A stretch of DNA of 24,176 nt from a virus. A program made the translations under genes and the position numbers. The notes under the pieces were generated by a model. That model worked only from the letters and a program-made list of their open reading frames with translations. It had not been told where the DNA came from and ran no database searches. The stretch is taken from positions 1-24,176 of IMG/VR virus record IMGVR_UViG_3300048834_000406. One strand, given 5' to 3'. Positions within the stretch are counted from its first letter, which is position 1. The number at the start of each line of letters is the position of its first letter. Of this stretch, positions 1 to 7,839 are shown in pieces.

Positions 1-1559
1 GCGGCCTGCTGATCCAGAGGAAGCATCGAGAACTCGGGGTTCGCCTTGGCCAGATCGCCGATCACCTTGGTCAGATCAGGTGCGGTCTTGTCCTTCTTCC
101 CGAAATGCATGTCGTAGAGGGTGTCATAGGCCCCTTCCGGCGACAGCTTGCCGATCACGGTCATCAGCAGATCCTGGGTGGACTCGAACTCCTGATAGAA
201 GACCTCACCACTCTCCTCGCTCTGGAACGCGATCCTGGCAGAGACGAGCCCGCCGTTTTCGTCGGTGACAAACTCGGATTTGTCCCGCAGCGCGGTGTAT
301 GCATCATCGAAGTAGGTGTTGTAGGCGCCGGTGATCCCATCGATGAAGCGGTCGGTATCACCGACATTCAGGGCGTGAACCGCGCCCATCCACTGGCGCA
401 TCCCATCCTTGGTGCGCTTGTCGTCCATGAACTTTTCAAAGGCCTCTGCCTTCTCCACCTGGCCGGTGCGCAGGTAGTGTTCGATGATCGCCGGCATCTT
501 CTCAGCCTGATACGCCTTCATCCCTGCATCCACGGCCCGGTCCAGCTTGGCTTGGGTGGTCTTCACCGGCGCATTTTTGCCAATGATGCCGAAGGACAGG
601 GGTGGCGCCGTCTTTGCCGCCACATCGATCGACGCAACCGGGGTGCCTTGGTCTGTCACCGGTGCGGCCGGCGCCTGATCCTTGCCTTGCGGCTTCTGCG
701 CCTGGAACGCACCGGAGGTGTCGGTGGTGGAGACCACAGGCGCCGGGGTCACGGGAACATCCTCGACCGGCTTCGGGGCTGCTGGCGCACCAGGTGCGGC
801 ATCTGCGACCACAGGGACGCCACGGCGCTTGGCTTCGTCATTGGCCATGGCGGCGGCGACAGCGGCATCCATGATCGAGAGCGGGCGCTTCGAAGGCGGC
901 ACATCATCATAGGGCCCGGGGGCAGAGGCTTCACCCTTGGCCTGATCCTTCGGTCTGTCACTTGCACGGGTGTTGGCTTGTGCCGCCTCCACGGCCTGAT
1001 CGAGCAACGTTTTCTCCCCTCGGCCGGGCGGGGCTTCCTCATCCCGTCTTGCCTCCCGGTTCACCGGCGCCCGCTCCTGTTCGGGCGAGGTGACCAGCGG
1101 GACGCGGCGGCTTGGGGTAGACACCTGTTCAGGGATCGTTGGCGCTTGGTCGGCGCCAGTCGGTGCAACCTGCTCGGGGCTGGCGACCTGCGGCTTGATG
1201 CTGAGATCGCCATAGGACAGCTTGGTGCCGCTTCCCACCGGCATGTCAGGCGGCGCCGGTTCATTCGACGTGGATACCGCGACATCGGAAGGGGCGCCCG
1301 AGATCATGGCGTCGACAGTATCGTTCCAGGCGGCGATCTCGGCGTCACGTTGGGAGAGAAGGCGGTCTTCCTCCTTCCGCTTCCTCGCGCGTTCCTCGCG
1401 GGTATAGGCGCGATCCTCTTTGCGCCACTCCTGATCCTGGCGGCGCCAGGTGTGTTCTTCATCATCGATCTGGCGACGGCGCTTGCGGTCTTCGCGGCCC
1501 TCGCGCCAGTCCATGCCATCCATCGTGCCGGAGACCAATCCAGAGAAGAAATCGGCCAT
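1..1559 (-). CDS. Large virion (ejection-type) protein, N-terminal part, truncated by window edge
   Basis: Reading the minus strand from ATG at 1559 gives 519 codons with no stop, running off the left edge. The start overlaps the lysozyme stop by one base (TAATG), and AAGGGAG lies 7 bases upstream. Residues 1-15 are hydrophobic/Gly-rich (MADFFSGLVSG). Residues about 17-75 are a very charged Arg/Glu/Trp helix, likely coiled coil. Residues about 80-345 are a Pro/Ala-rich low-complexity linker, and a folded domain with many aromatic residues starts near 345. I recognise no catalytic motif. Its place directly after a lysozyme and an internal-protein candidate, at the end of the structural block, suggests a large internal or DNA-ejection protein of the kind short-tailed phages carry there. 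That role is inferred from position only. Confidence 0.8.
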   Translation of the reverse strand, partial: MADFFSGLVSGTMDGMDWREGREDRKRRRQIDDEEHTWRRQDQEWRKEDRAYTREERARKRKEEDRLLSQRDAEIAAWNDTVDAMISGAPSDVAVSTSNEPAPPDMPVGSGTKLSYGDLSIKPQVASPEQVAPTGADQAPTIPEQVSTPSRRVPLVTSPEQERAPVNREARRDEEAPPGRGEKTLLDQAVEAAQANTRASDRPKDQAKGEASAPGPYDDVPPSKRPLSIMDAAVAAAMANDEAKRRGVPVVADAAPGAPAAPKPVEDVPVTPAPVVSTTDTSGAFQAQKPQGKDQAPAAPVTDQGTPVASIDVAAKTAPPLSFGIIGKNAPVKTTQAKLDRAVDAGMKAYQAEKMPAIIEHYLRTGQVEKAEAFEKFMDDKRTKDGMRQWMGAVHALNVGDTDRFIDGITGAYNTYFDDAYTALRDKSEFVTDENGGLVSARIAFQSEESGEVFYQEFESTQDLLMTVIGKLSPEGAYDTLYDMHFGKKDKTAPDLTKVIGDLAKANPEFSMLPLDQQA

Positions 1560-2233
1560 TATTGCGCTCCCTTGAAGAAGCTGGTGAACCATTCGCCGGA
1601 CTTCGGCGCCGATTTGGCTGGTGCGGCCACCTTCGGGGCGAGGCGGCTGTCGAAAACCGCCTTCGCATAGGCTTGCCGGCGCTCGTTGTGCGGCGTCCCG
1701 GGCCGCCAGAACTTCTGGGAGGCGATGAGTGCTGCTTCTTCCGGCGAGGTGGAAGCCATGATCGCATCCCAGGCGCCGCGCTCGCTGGTTTGCCCTTCAT
1801 GCCAAAGAAACTCGAGCTGGGTGTCAAAATCGGAGGGATCGACGCCCCGCTCATTGGCGAAGTTGAGATAGGCGCGCTTTCGCACCCCATTCCACTGGCC
1901 CGAACCGAAGGCGTTGCCATTGTCACCCACGGCCGCCGGATTGATGTCGGCTCCACTCTCCTGCATCAGGTTGCCGACAAGGCCAGCGGCGACATGACCG
2001 GGCACACCTTTGTTGGTGTAGAAGTCGAACGCATAGGCGGGGCGATCCGAGATCGCACCATCATAGGCAAAAGTGTTGCCAGACGCAGGGGCTGAATGGT
2101 CAGTCGCACCAGGTGCGCTGCGCAGCGCCGCCGCGGACTCGAGAATGCCAAGTTCGCGTTCCCGGGTCTCCCGGGTCCGCTTCTTCTCGACCCCATCGGC
2201 GAAACCGGTGAGAAGGCCGGCGGCGAGAGTCAT
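1559..2233 (-). CDS. Virion-associated lysozyme (phage tail lysozyme family)
   Basis: A 224-aa protein. The folded part, residues about 66-196, looks like the phage tail lysozyme family (Pfam Phage_lysozyme2). It has the segment FYTNKGVPGHVAAGLVGNL, then MQES with likely catalytic Glu92, then NAFGSGQW and the typical DTQLEFLWHE. It should cut peptidoglycan glycan strands locally during DNA entry. There is no signal peptide; the N-terminus is a short Ala/Gly stretch followed by a charged helix (residues 15-35), and the C-terminus is a Lys/Pro-rich tail. The start overlaps the HEXXH gene stop (ATGA) and the stop overlaps the next start (TAATG), so it belongs to the ejection-protein block. No separate endolysin is seen in this window, so a role in final lysis cannot be excluded. 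Confidence 0.85.
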   Translation of the reverse strand: MTLAAGLLTGFADGVEKKRTRETRERELGILESAAALRSAPGATDHSAPASGNTFAYDGAISDRPAYAFDFYTNKGVPGHVAAGLVGNLMQESGADINPAAVGDNGNAFGSGQWNGVRKRAYLNFANERGVDPSDFDTQLEFLWHEGQTSERGAWDAIMASTSPEEAALIASQKFWRPGTPHNERRQAYAKAVFDSRLAPKVAAPAKSAPKSGEWFTSFFKGAQ

Positions 2234-2610
2234 TTCGCCCCCCTGGTGTCCGCATAGGCGGACAGAAGGTCTTGCGCGATGCTCTGGATCGAATAGGCCT
2301 CGAATTCTTTCGATGGCGCCCCTTCGCCAATGGACTCACAGACCCACTGGAACGCATGAACGGCTTCATGGACGAGAAGGCCGACGATGGAGTTGTGGTC
2401 TTCGTGCTGGTCGTGGTTGATGGTGATCAGCACCACGGTTTTATTGTCATGCGTCCTGAAGCGGACACAGCAGCCCGGTGACGTGGGATAGGGGCTGTCC
2501 TCAACCCTCATGCGCTTGATCTCGCGCTTCCACGCCTTTTCCGAGGGGCAGAAGCCGATGAAGACGGGCTGCCAACCCCGTTCGATCCATTTGACCAAGC
2601 TTTTCTTCAT
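2230..2610 (-). CDS. Small HEXXH zincin-like protein
   Basis: A 126-aa protein with a zinc-protease signature HEAVH at residues 81-85 and a downstream acidic segment (Glu102/Glu104 in KEFEAYSIQ) that could supply the third zinc ligand. The rest resembles a minimal metallopeptidase core: beta-strands around VVLITINHD and a long helix after the motif. No signal peptide or membrane segment is seen. It lies between the internal virion protein and the lysozyme, with 4-base overlaps on both sides, so it is made with virion components. It could process a structural protein, be packaged, or be an inactive fold. The HEXXH motif is seen directly; protease activity and substrate are inference. Confidence 0.8.
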   Translation of the reverse strand: MKKSLVKWIERGWQPVFIGFCPSEKAWKREIKRMRVEDSPYPTSPGCCVRFRTHDNKTVVLITINHDQHEDHNSIVGLLVHEAVHAFQWVCESIGEGAPSKEFEAYSIQSIAQDLLSAYADTRGAK

Positions 2611-3542
2611 GCCGCCATCGCCTTCGGCTTGCCAAGGGCGTCGACTTTACCGGCGAGTTCCTTGAGGGCGCCCATGGTGACGCCAAGGGCGTCGATGACG
2701 TTGATGGATTTGCCGTCACCCAGCCCGGTTTTCGCGGCGAAATCTTCGGCGTAGGTGCCGATATGTTCGCCGCCGTCGCCTTCCCCATCCTTGTAGCGCC
2801 ATTTTTCGACGCGCATCGATTTGACCGCGTCAAGGATGCCGTGGACTTTACGCTTGTCGGTCTTCTTCTCCTCGGACGACGCCATCGCCCCGATGGCTTG
2901 CCCAATGCCGGCGCCGATGCCGCCCATGATGTTGTTGTTGGCGGTCCATGCGCTCATCTGTTGGTTGAACTGCGTGTTCAGCAGGTTGCCCTGCTGGGCA
3001 TAGCCCTGCATCGCCCCGGCGTTGCCAGACGCCGCAGCACTGTTCGAGAGTTGCATGGATTGCGCCGGGTTCACCGCCATCCCCTTGCCCAAGTTGATGG
3101 CGTTGGCCTTCATCGCCTCCGCTTTGGCTTCGACATTGCGGCGGGCCATGTTGCCGGCGCCGGCTGCGGCCAGGGCCTCGGCGGTCTGATCGCGACGGGC
3201 CTCACCGGCCCAGCGGCCAGAGGCGGGATTGACGCCCATGGCGGCGGAGCGGCGTTCGGCGATACCGCGCGAGATCGCCGACTGCTGGCGCACATCGGCG
3301 ACTGCCTCGGCCGCCGCTTCCGCCTGCCGTTCCGGGCTGTCATAGGAGGCAGCATCCTTGACGTATTGGTCTTCGAGCGGCTGGAACACCGCCTTGTATC
3401 TTGCGCGATCATCGGTTGCCCACTGGTTGGTGACATCCGCCTGGCCCTGCATGAACTTGAGGTATTCTTCGCCGATCTGCGCGGATTTGACGGCGGCGGC
3501 GCCGATCTGGGGATCGGGATCAGGTGCGCTTTTCTTGCCCAT
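2607..3542 (-). CDS. Internal virion protein candidate with C-terminal S74-like chaperone/autoprotease domain
   Basis: A 311-aa protein. Residues 1-215 are Ala/Gln/Asn-rich and mostly helical, ending in a Gly/Ala/Ile-rich segment (GGIGAGIGQAIGAM, 207-220) that could touch membrane; this composition is common in podovirus internal or ejection proteins. Residues about 221-305 match the pattern of the intramolecular chaperone domain of peptidase family S74. SSEEKKTD aligns with the usual S-D-x-R-L-K-T-D, placing Ser222 and Lys227 where the catalytic Ser and Lys lie. It is followed by VEKWRYKDG, HIGTYAEDF and a final helix ALKELAGKVDAL. S74 domains normally trimerise tail spikes or fibres and then cleave themselves off. 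The gene overlaps the GNAT-like gene by 23 bases and the HEXXH gene by 4. Confidence 0.8.
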   Translation of the reverse strand: MGKKSAPDPDPQIGAAAVKSAQIGEEYLKFMQGQADVTNQWATDDRARYKAVFQPLEDQYVKDAASYDSPERQAEAAAEAVADVRQQSAISRGIAERRSAAMGVNPASGRWAGEARRDQTAEALAAAGAGNMARRNVEAKAEAMKANAINLGKGMAVNPAQSMQLSNSAAASGNAGAMQGYAQQGNLLNTQFNQQMSAWTANNNIMGGIGAGIGQAIGAMASSEEKKTDKRKVHGILDAVKSMRVEKWRYKDGEGDGGEHIGTYAEDFAAKTGLGDGKSINVIDALGVTMGALKELAGKVDALGKPKAMAA

Positions 3543-3987
3543 CGTCTGTCCTTTTCGCCTCTAGCCACCGGCATTCATCGACCAGCATCCCGAAGAGTAT
3601 ACCATCGCCCCCGTCCGTCGCACCACAACGGATAGTGGTTTCGATCCGAAAACCGAGTTTCAGACACAATATCTGGATGGGGATGTTCTTCACCGACACC
3701 ACCGCATTGATGCGCTTCACCTTCTTGTGGTGGAAGGCGTAGCCAAAGATCAGGCGCAGGGTGAACTTGGACAGCCACCGCTTGCCACCATTGGTGGTCA
3801 CATGCATCGAAAGGAAGTGGCCGTAGTGGGCGTTGTAGAGGATGACGGCCAGAATCTCGCCGGTAGCCTTGTCCAGCACCCCGACCGCTTCGCTGTCAGC
3901 GGCGAGTTCGGAGGGATCGAGTTGAAGCCGAGGTGCAGCCCAGGCTTTGAGAGCGTCTTGATTTGAGGCGGTGACCAGATGGGGCAT
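3520..3987 (-). CDS. GNAT-like acyltransferase-fold protein
   Basis: A 155-aa protein with the layout of a GCN5-related N-acetyltransferase. An N-terminal helix and strand are followed by the strand GEILAVILYNAHYGHFLSMH. Then comes a helix in the acyl-CoA binding region (TLRLIFGYAFHH), a strand KRINAVVSVKN, and the closing IQILCLKLGFRIETTIR, which resembles the classic ending 'xxLYxKLGFxxEG'. The usual Q/R-x-x-G-x-G/A pyrophosphate loop is degenerate (NGGKRWLS), so activity is uncertain. Proteins of this fold occur among podovirus virion and tail genes. The start lies 3 bases after the collar-fibre stop. It may modify a structural or host protein, or serve only as a structural fold. Confidence 0.75.
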   Translation of the reverse strand: MPHLVTASNQDALKAWAAPRLQLDPSELAADSEAVGVLDKATGEILAVILYNAHYGHFLSMHVTTNGGKRWLSKFTLRLIFGYAFHHKKVKRINAVVSVKNIPIQILCLKLGFRIETTIRCGATDGGDGILFGMLVDECRWLEAKRTDDGQEKRT

Positions 3988-3990
3988 GGC

Positions 3991-4881
3991 TCAATACTTG
4001 ATGCACAGCTTCCAGGCCAGGTTGCGCGGCCTCGTCTCACCGCCCCGGCTGCCGGTGTTGGCGCCATAGACGTAGATGTTGTGGGCGTGGGTGCCGGCGT
4101 CGCCAATACCGACATTATGGCCGTGAGCGCCGGCGGCTTCTGTGTATTCGGTTCCAAGGCCACCGGATGAATGATTGGCGGTTCCGATGTAGCCGCCTGT
4201 GCTTGCTCCATTCCCTGTGCGCACTGGATGGGTATGCTCGCCTTGCGTGTCAGTCCAGGCGGCGTGGTTGTGGTTGCCCTGAGCGTCTGCCGCTGCGACG
4301 TGGCCGTGATCCTGGAACTGATGGTGCTGCCAGCTGCCGAAGACGCGACTTGCATCGGCGCCGCGACCAAGATCGGCGGCCCGGATGAACTCGCCCCTCG
4401 CATCGATCAGGGAGAAGGTGGTGGACCCGTTGCCGGGGCCGAACTGATGCGCCACCTTTCCGCCCTCTGTGCCGGCAAGCAATCCGCTGGCCTGGATAAA
4501 GTTCCACAGCGACGAGTAACTTGCTCGGGAAAATGTGGCCCCATTCAGGTCCAGCCAGCCGGGTTGGGTGACGGAAGACGGGAAGAAGGCGACAATACCC
4601 ACCGGTGCCAGAAGCGACGGCGACATGTTGGCCAGTGCCACCTCGATAGCGGCGCGATCCGCGGCGGCGGAGGTGGCAGCGGTTTGCGCCAGCACCCGTT
4701 GGGCGGTGACACCATCGCCATCGATATACTTGGGCAGCGACAGATAGGCGGAGACACCATCACCGATCCGAAACACCTTGGTATCGGTCTCATAGCAGGG
4801 CTCACCGGCCGAGGGTGTCGGGTTCACGGCCGTCCATTCGGCCAGAGTGCCTTGCCGAAGGCGATACTTGACGGTCGGCAT
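3991..4881 (-). CDS. Tail fibre protein with phage collar domain and HxH metal-binding motifs
   Basis: A 296-aa protein. The N-terminal 55 residues (YRLRQGTLAEWTAVNP, then GEPCYETDTKVFRIGDG) match the small beta domain found at the start of major tropism determinant and other receptor-binding proteins. Residues about 93-165 are a phage tail collar domain (PVGIVAFFPSS, GWLDLNG, FSLIDARGEFIRA). The C-terminal part has five HxH motifs (192-194, 204-206, 216-218, 253-255, 265-267), which in long tail fibres hold metal ions along the trimer axis. It ends ETRPRNLAWKLCIKY, the usual collar ending. ATG at 4881 overlaps the upstream stop as TGATG; GTG at 4884 is an alternative. It is probably the host-recognition fibre. 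Confidence 0.88.
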   Translation of the reverse strand: MPTVKYRLRQGTLAEWTAVNPTPSAGEPCYETDTKVFRIGDGVSAYLSLPKYIDGDGVTAQRVLAQTAATSAAADRAAIEVALANMSPSLLAPVGIVAFFPSSVTQPGWLDLNGATFSRASYSSLWNFIQASGLLAGTEGGKVAHQFGPGNGSTTFSLIDARGEFIRAADLGRGADASRVFGSWQHHQFQDHGHVAAADAQGNHNHAAWTDTQGEHTHPVRTGNGASTGGYIGTANHSSGGLGTEYTEAAGAHGHNVGIGDAGTHAHNIYVYGANTGSRGGETRPRNLAWKLCIKY

Positions 4882-5234
4882 CACACCACCCCCTTGATGA
4901 ATTCGCGTTCCGTGCGCCTGCGGGCGAAGCCGGAGGCGATGAAGAGTGCGAAGATGAGAAGCCCGGGCCAGAACGCATAGGCGGCGGTCGCCGCAGCGGT
5001 GGCGACGAAGGCGACATCCTCGAGGCTGTCCCAGGTGGCCCCGTCGAACAGCGCGATCTGGACCTGTTCAACCAGCACCCAATAGCCGATGGCGGCCACC
5101 CACCACGGGACGCCAAGGAAGACGGCGCCCACCCCAAAGACGAGGCCATGCAGAGATTGGTTGCGGAGATAGCCCCAGGGATCGGCGATGAAGCCGGACG
5201 GGGTTCGCAGCAGATTGAGCAACCATTTCAGCAT
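4881..5234 (-). CDS. Small membrane protein in the tail block (possible holin-type)
   Basis: A 117-aa protein starting at ATG 5234, which overlaps the preceding stop (TGATG). A longer form from 5267 would overlap the upstream gene further and is unlikely. Hydrophobic stretches at residues about 28-57 (LHGLVFGVGAVFLGVPWWVAA, then a Trp-rich turn) and 73-103 suggest two or three membrane spans, followed by a positively charged tail (ARRRTEREF). No family is recognised. Size, topology and basic C-terminus would fit a holin or other lysis-related membrane protein, but no endolysin or spanin is next to it; it lies between tail genes. The function is inference. Confidence 0.8.
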   Translation of the reverse strand: MLKWLLNLLRTPSGFIADPWGYLRNQSLHGLVFGVGAVFLGVPWWVAAIGYWVLVEQVQIALFDGATWDSLEDVAFVATAAATAAYAFWPGLLIFALFIASGFARRRTEREFIKGVV

Positions 5235-5812
5235 CACGGCGCCTCCTCGAGTTGTTCCAGCACCCAATCCTGGACTTCGGCCTGACTATGTCCGGCCTCG
5301 AGTCGGATCGCGGCGAGGAAGATCAGATCCATGATCTCGACCGGCACCCCGAAGGCGACACGGAAGGTTTCCATGTCGGGATGGGTGCGCAGAACAATGG
5401 TGACGGTGTCCCACCACAGAACGAGATCGTCATAGGCGTCCACTACGCGCCGGGTCTCCAGTTCAGCCATGAGCGCGGCCAGCATGTGCGGGGCCGGCGG
5501 ATAGGGGATCATCTTCAAGGCGGCGGCGAAGGCCCGCTTCCATGGCGCCCATGTCTCGCGCGCCAGTGCCAGTTCCTCCTCCGGCGTCTGCGGCGGCGGC
5601 GCCGGGGTTCCGGGGTTGACTACCACTTGCTCCCAAGCGGTGCCGGTCCAGCGACGGCGTTTGCCGGCCTGAGCGGCTGGTGGAGCGACAAGCACGACAC
5701 CGGCGGGCTTGATGAATTCGTCGCCCTCGATCAGGGGATCGGGCCTTGGGTTCGGTTGAAGGGTGACCTCGCCGACAAAGTAGTTGTTCTGGTCAGTCTG
5801 GTAGCCTTGCAT
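5234..5812 (-). CDS. Tail-associated protein, possibly fibre assembly-like
   Basis: A 192-aa protein of unknown family. The N-terminus (DQNNYFVGEVTLQPNPRPDP) and the short beta segment GKRRRWTGTAWEQVV resemble the linker parts of tail-fibre assembly and attachment proteins. A Pro-rich spacer (about 68-78) is followed by an all-helical C-terminal half with many Trp and Leu (residues about 84-190). The gene sits just upstream of a membrane protein and the collar fibre and starts six bases after the previous stop, with GAGG about 5 bases ahead of ATG. A role in fibre attachment or chaperoning fits its position, but no catalytic or conserved motif proves it. Confidence 0.7.
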   Translation of the reverse strand: MQGYQTDQNNYFVGEVTLQPNPRPDPLIEGDEFIKPAGVVLVAPPAAQAGKRRRWTGTAWEQVVVNPGTPAPPPQTPEEELALARETWAPWKRAFAAALKMIPYPPAPHMLAALMAELETRRVVDAYDDLVLWWDTVTIVLRTHPDMETFRVAFGVPVEIMDLIFLAAIRLEAGHSQAEVQDWVLEQLEEAP

Positions 5813-5818
5813 GATGCC

Positions 5819-6127
5819 TCACTTCGCCGCCCAGCCGGTGTTTCCGACACCGGACTGCTTGACATACAGGGTGGTGGATGCGCCGCCATCGAGGCGGCGA
5901 TAGAGGGTGCCAACCTTGGCGGTGACCGCGCCTTCTGGTGATCCGTTGCCGGACAGGATGCCCGCCTGAGCCAGAATGGCCTCGACCAACTGGTCGGTCA
6001 GCTTGTCCAGGTCACCTTGGCGCACCGCCTTCATTTTGGGATCACCGCGCTCGCCCAGCAGCACCTCCACCTTTTCGGCGAGGATGCGCAGCAGCGCGCC
6101 CGAGTCCTTGGGTTGCAGCGGCATCAT
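5819..6127 (-). CDS. Small structural protein with 'DGGASTTLYVKQSG' C-terminal signature
   Basis: A 102-aa protein. Two adjacent ATG codons (6127 and 6124) overlap the stop of the hub gene: the first gives an ATGA overlap, the second TGATG. The N-terminal half is helical (LLRILAEKVEVLLGERGDPK). The C-terminal part, with GTLYRRLDGGASTTLYVKQ and NTGWAAK, is a short beta signature seen at the ends of many phage structural proteins, where a line about trailing zero or constant data ends in 'GWVAK'. It is probably a minor tail or fibre-linked protein. A longer upstream extension would overlap the hub gene widely and is rejected. Confidence 0.8.
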   Translation of the reverse strand: MMPLQPKDSGALLRILAEKVEVLLGERGDPKMKAVRQGDLDKLTDQLVEAILAQAGILSGNGSPEGAVTAKVGTLYRRLDGGASTTLYVKQSGVGNTGWAAK

Positions 6128-7839
6128 TGCGCCAACTCCTCGATGCTGCCGGCGAGCGAGATCGCGGAGATCTCGGCCGAACCTTCGACCTCGACTTCCC
6201 AGCGTGAGGCCAGGAAGCCGGCGGGCAGACGGGCGGGCGCGTTGAAATCGGTGGTGGAGTGGACGAGAACTCCATCGGCAAAGATGCGGGTGGTGACCTC
6301 CACCTCTTCCGATGCGCTTTCCTCGGTTTCGACCAAGACGACCCCAAAGGTTTCGAGGTGGGGGAGGACGAACCGCTTGGATCTCCACCGCGCCGGGGCC
6401 TCCGGGGCCGAGGGATCATCGAACAGCCGGATGGTTGTGTTATCGTCAAGCACATAAAGCGCGCCCTCGGTCTGCTGGGCGTAGAGCGCGGTTGGCTGGA
6501 CCGGTGGTTGATCGACGCTGACAAAGAAGGGTTGTTCGCCGGTCAGGTCGATGATGCCGATCGACCGCAGATCGCCGGATGTAGCTGGCCCGCCACCGGT
6601 GTAGGTGATGAACGGTTCCGGCAGCACCGGTCCCTCGGCGTCATAGTCGGGCAGACCGGCGTAGCTGGTGCTTGGTGAGCCGCCCGCGATGGTTTCGATG
6701 GCCCCGGAGATATGGGCGAAGATGTATTTTCCATCGAAGTTTTCGGCGATCAAGGTTTCCGGCGAGAGAGCGGCCCAGGCCACCTTGTCGAACAAGCCAC
6801 GGCTGGCGACCTGAGAACCGGAAGCGGTGATCGTGATCAATCCATCATGGCTGGCATAGGCGGCGGCAAACCCGAGATCCACGATGGAGCGGGCGGAGAC
6901 GCAGGGCAGGCCTGACTCCATCCGCTCCATCACCATCGACTCCGGGGCGGTGCCCTGCACGATGTAGGGGGTGCCGGTGGTCATCACCGCCAGTGTCGAC
7001 CCGAAGGCGGCGAGCCCGACGATGTCGTAGTCCAGCAGCAGCGCATACTTCGATGGCCACGCATGCGGGATGTAGGGCTCACTGAAATACAGCGTCTTGC
7101 CCACAAACCCGGCGAAAATGCCGTTTGGCATGGCGGTCAGACCGGCGAGATCGTCGTCTGGGGGGTCGTAGTCGTTGGATGGCACCACCTCCGCCAGCCT
7201 CTTCCATGTGGTGGCGAGGGAGTCGGCATAGGTCGTTGTGGCCACCGGGATCTCGGCGATGAAATAGAGATCGGTGACACCAAGCGCAGAGGTTTGGGAC
7301 CGATAGATGCGCCTGCGGTTGATACCGCGCCCCGAGGGGGTCGCCGCGAACCCGCCGACTGTCACTGTCATCGCCGGAGAGACCGTGACCACCGCCGGCA
7401 GCGGTGATGGCGCGCTTTCTTCGTCAAGTTCGGTGACCCAGGTATAGGCGTAGGTGATATCGGCTTGGAGCGCGGTGTTCAGGGTGCCGGATGGTGTCAG
7501 GGTGGGTGCGGATACCGGGGCGTCCAGTCGAAGCGGATAGGTGGTCGCACCATCCTTGCGCACCTTTGGCGCACCGTCTCCGGTGATGTAGAGGCGGTCG
7601 GAGGCCACCGGGCCCGGGGCAACCTTGACCTCGACCGGCCAGGACAGCCATTCCGAACCATGCTTGTAGATGGTGGTGGCTGATGCACCCAATTCATGCT
7701 CGAGAGAGGCGCCGCCATAGGGCCGGATCGCACCGGAATCGAGATTGGTGTTCACCGCCGCCTGTGCGAAGCCATCCGGCAGCAATCGCGGATGCAGCCG
7801 GGGGATCATCCCTTTGAAGTTGGCGATGCGAAGCAACAT
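6124..7839 (-). CDS. Tail hub / nozzle-type protein
   Basis: A 571-aa protein starting at ATG 7839, which overlaps the preceding stop (TGATG); the longer form from 7965 would overlap the upstream gene by 127 bases and reads as non-protein-like. The opening FKGMIPRLHPRLLPDGFAQ, then NTNLDSGAIRPY, is the typical start of large beta-rich tail proteins of podoviruses, including nozzle/hub proteins. Repeating beta segments with a fibronectin-like stretch follow (ITYAYTWVTELDEESAPSP, RRIYRSQTS). Later come propeller-like blades (NGIFAGFVGKTLYFSEPYIP; AYASHDGLI). It should form the distal tail channel next to the adaptor proteins encoded just upstream. The family pattern is clear to me; the exact fold is inferred. 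Confidence 0.8.
   Translation of the reverse strand: MLLRIANFKGMIPRLHPRLLPDGFAQAAVNTNLDSGAIRPYGGASLEHELGASATTIYKHGSEWLSWPVEVKVAPGPVASDRLYITGDGAPKVRKDGATTYPLRLDAPVSAPTLTPSGTLNTALQADITYAYTWVTELDEESAPSPLPAVVTVSPAMTVTVGGFAATPSGRGINRRRIYRSQTSALGVTDLYFIAEIPVATTTYADSLATTWKRLAEVVPSNDYDPPDDDLAGLTAMPNGIFAGFVGKTLYFSEPYIPHAWPSKYALLLDYDIVGLAAFGSTLAVMTTGTPYIVQGTAPESMVMERMESGLPCVSARSIVDLGFAAAYASHDGLITITASGSQVASRGLFDKVAWAALSPETLIAENFDGKYIFAHISGAIETIAGGSPSTSYAGLPDYDAEGPVLPEPFITYTGGGPATSGDLRSIGIIDLTGEQPFFVSVDQPPVQPTALYAQQTEGALYVLDDNTTIRLFDDPSAPEAPARWRSKRFVLPHLETFGVVLVETEESASEEVEVTTRIFADGVLVHSTTDFNAPARLPAGFLASRWEVEVEGSAEISAISLAGSIEELAQ

Noticed and set aside
105-1670. 521-codon plus-strand ORF
   Set aside because: It is antisense to the coupled minus-strand large virion gene. 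Its sequence is Arg/Gly/His/Leu-rich with no domain, as expected of a GC-rich shadow, and all the surrounding genes are on the minus strand.
2785-2796. Near-perfect CsrA consensus (CTACAAGGATGG) inside the S74 domain
   Set aside because: It encodes Tyr-Lys-Asp in the conserved domain and is far from any start codon; most likely chance.
4171-4980. 269-codon plus-strand ORF
   Set aside because: Antisense to the collar fibre gene; low-complexity Gly/Arg/Asp composition; no RBS or context on this strand.
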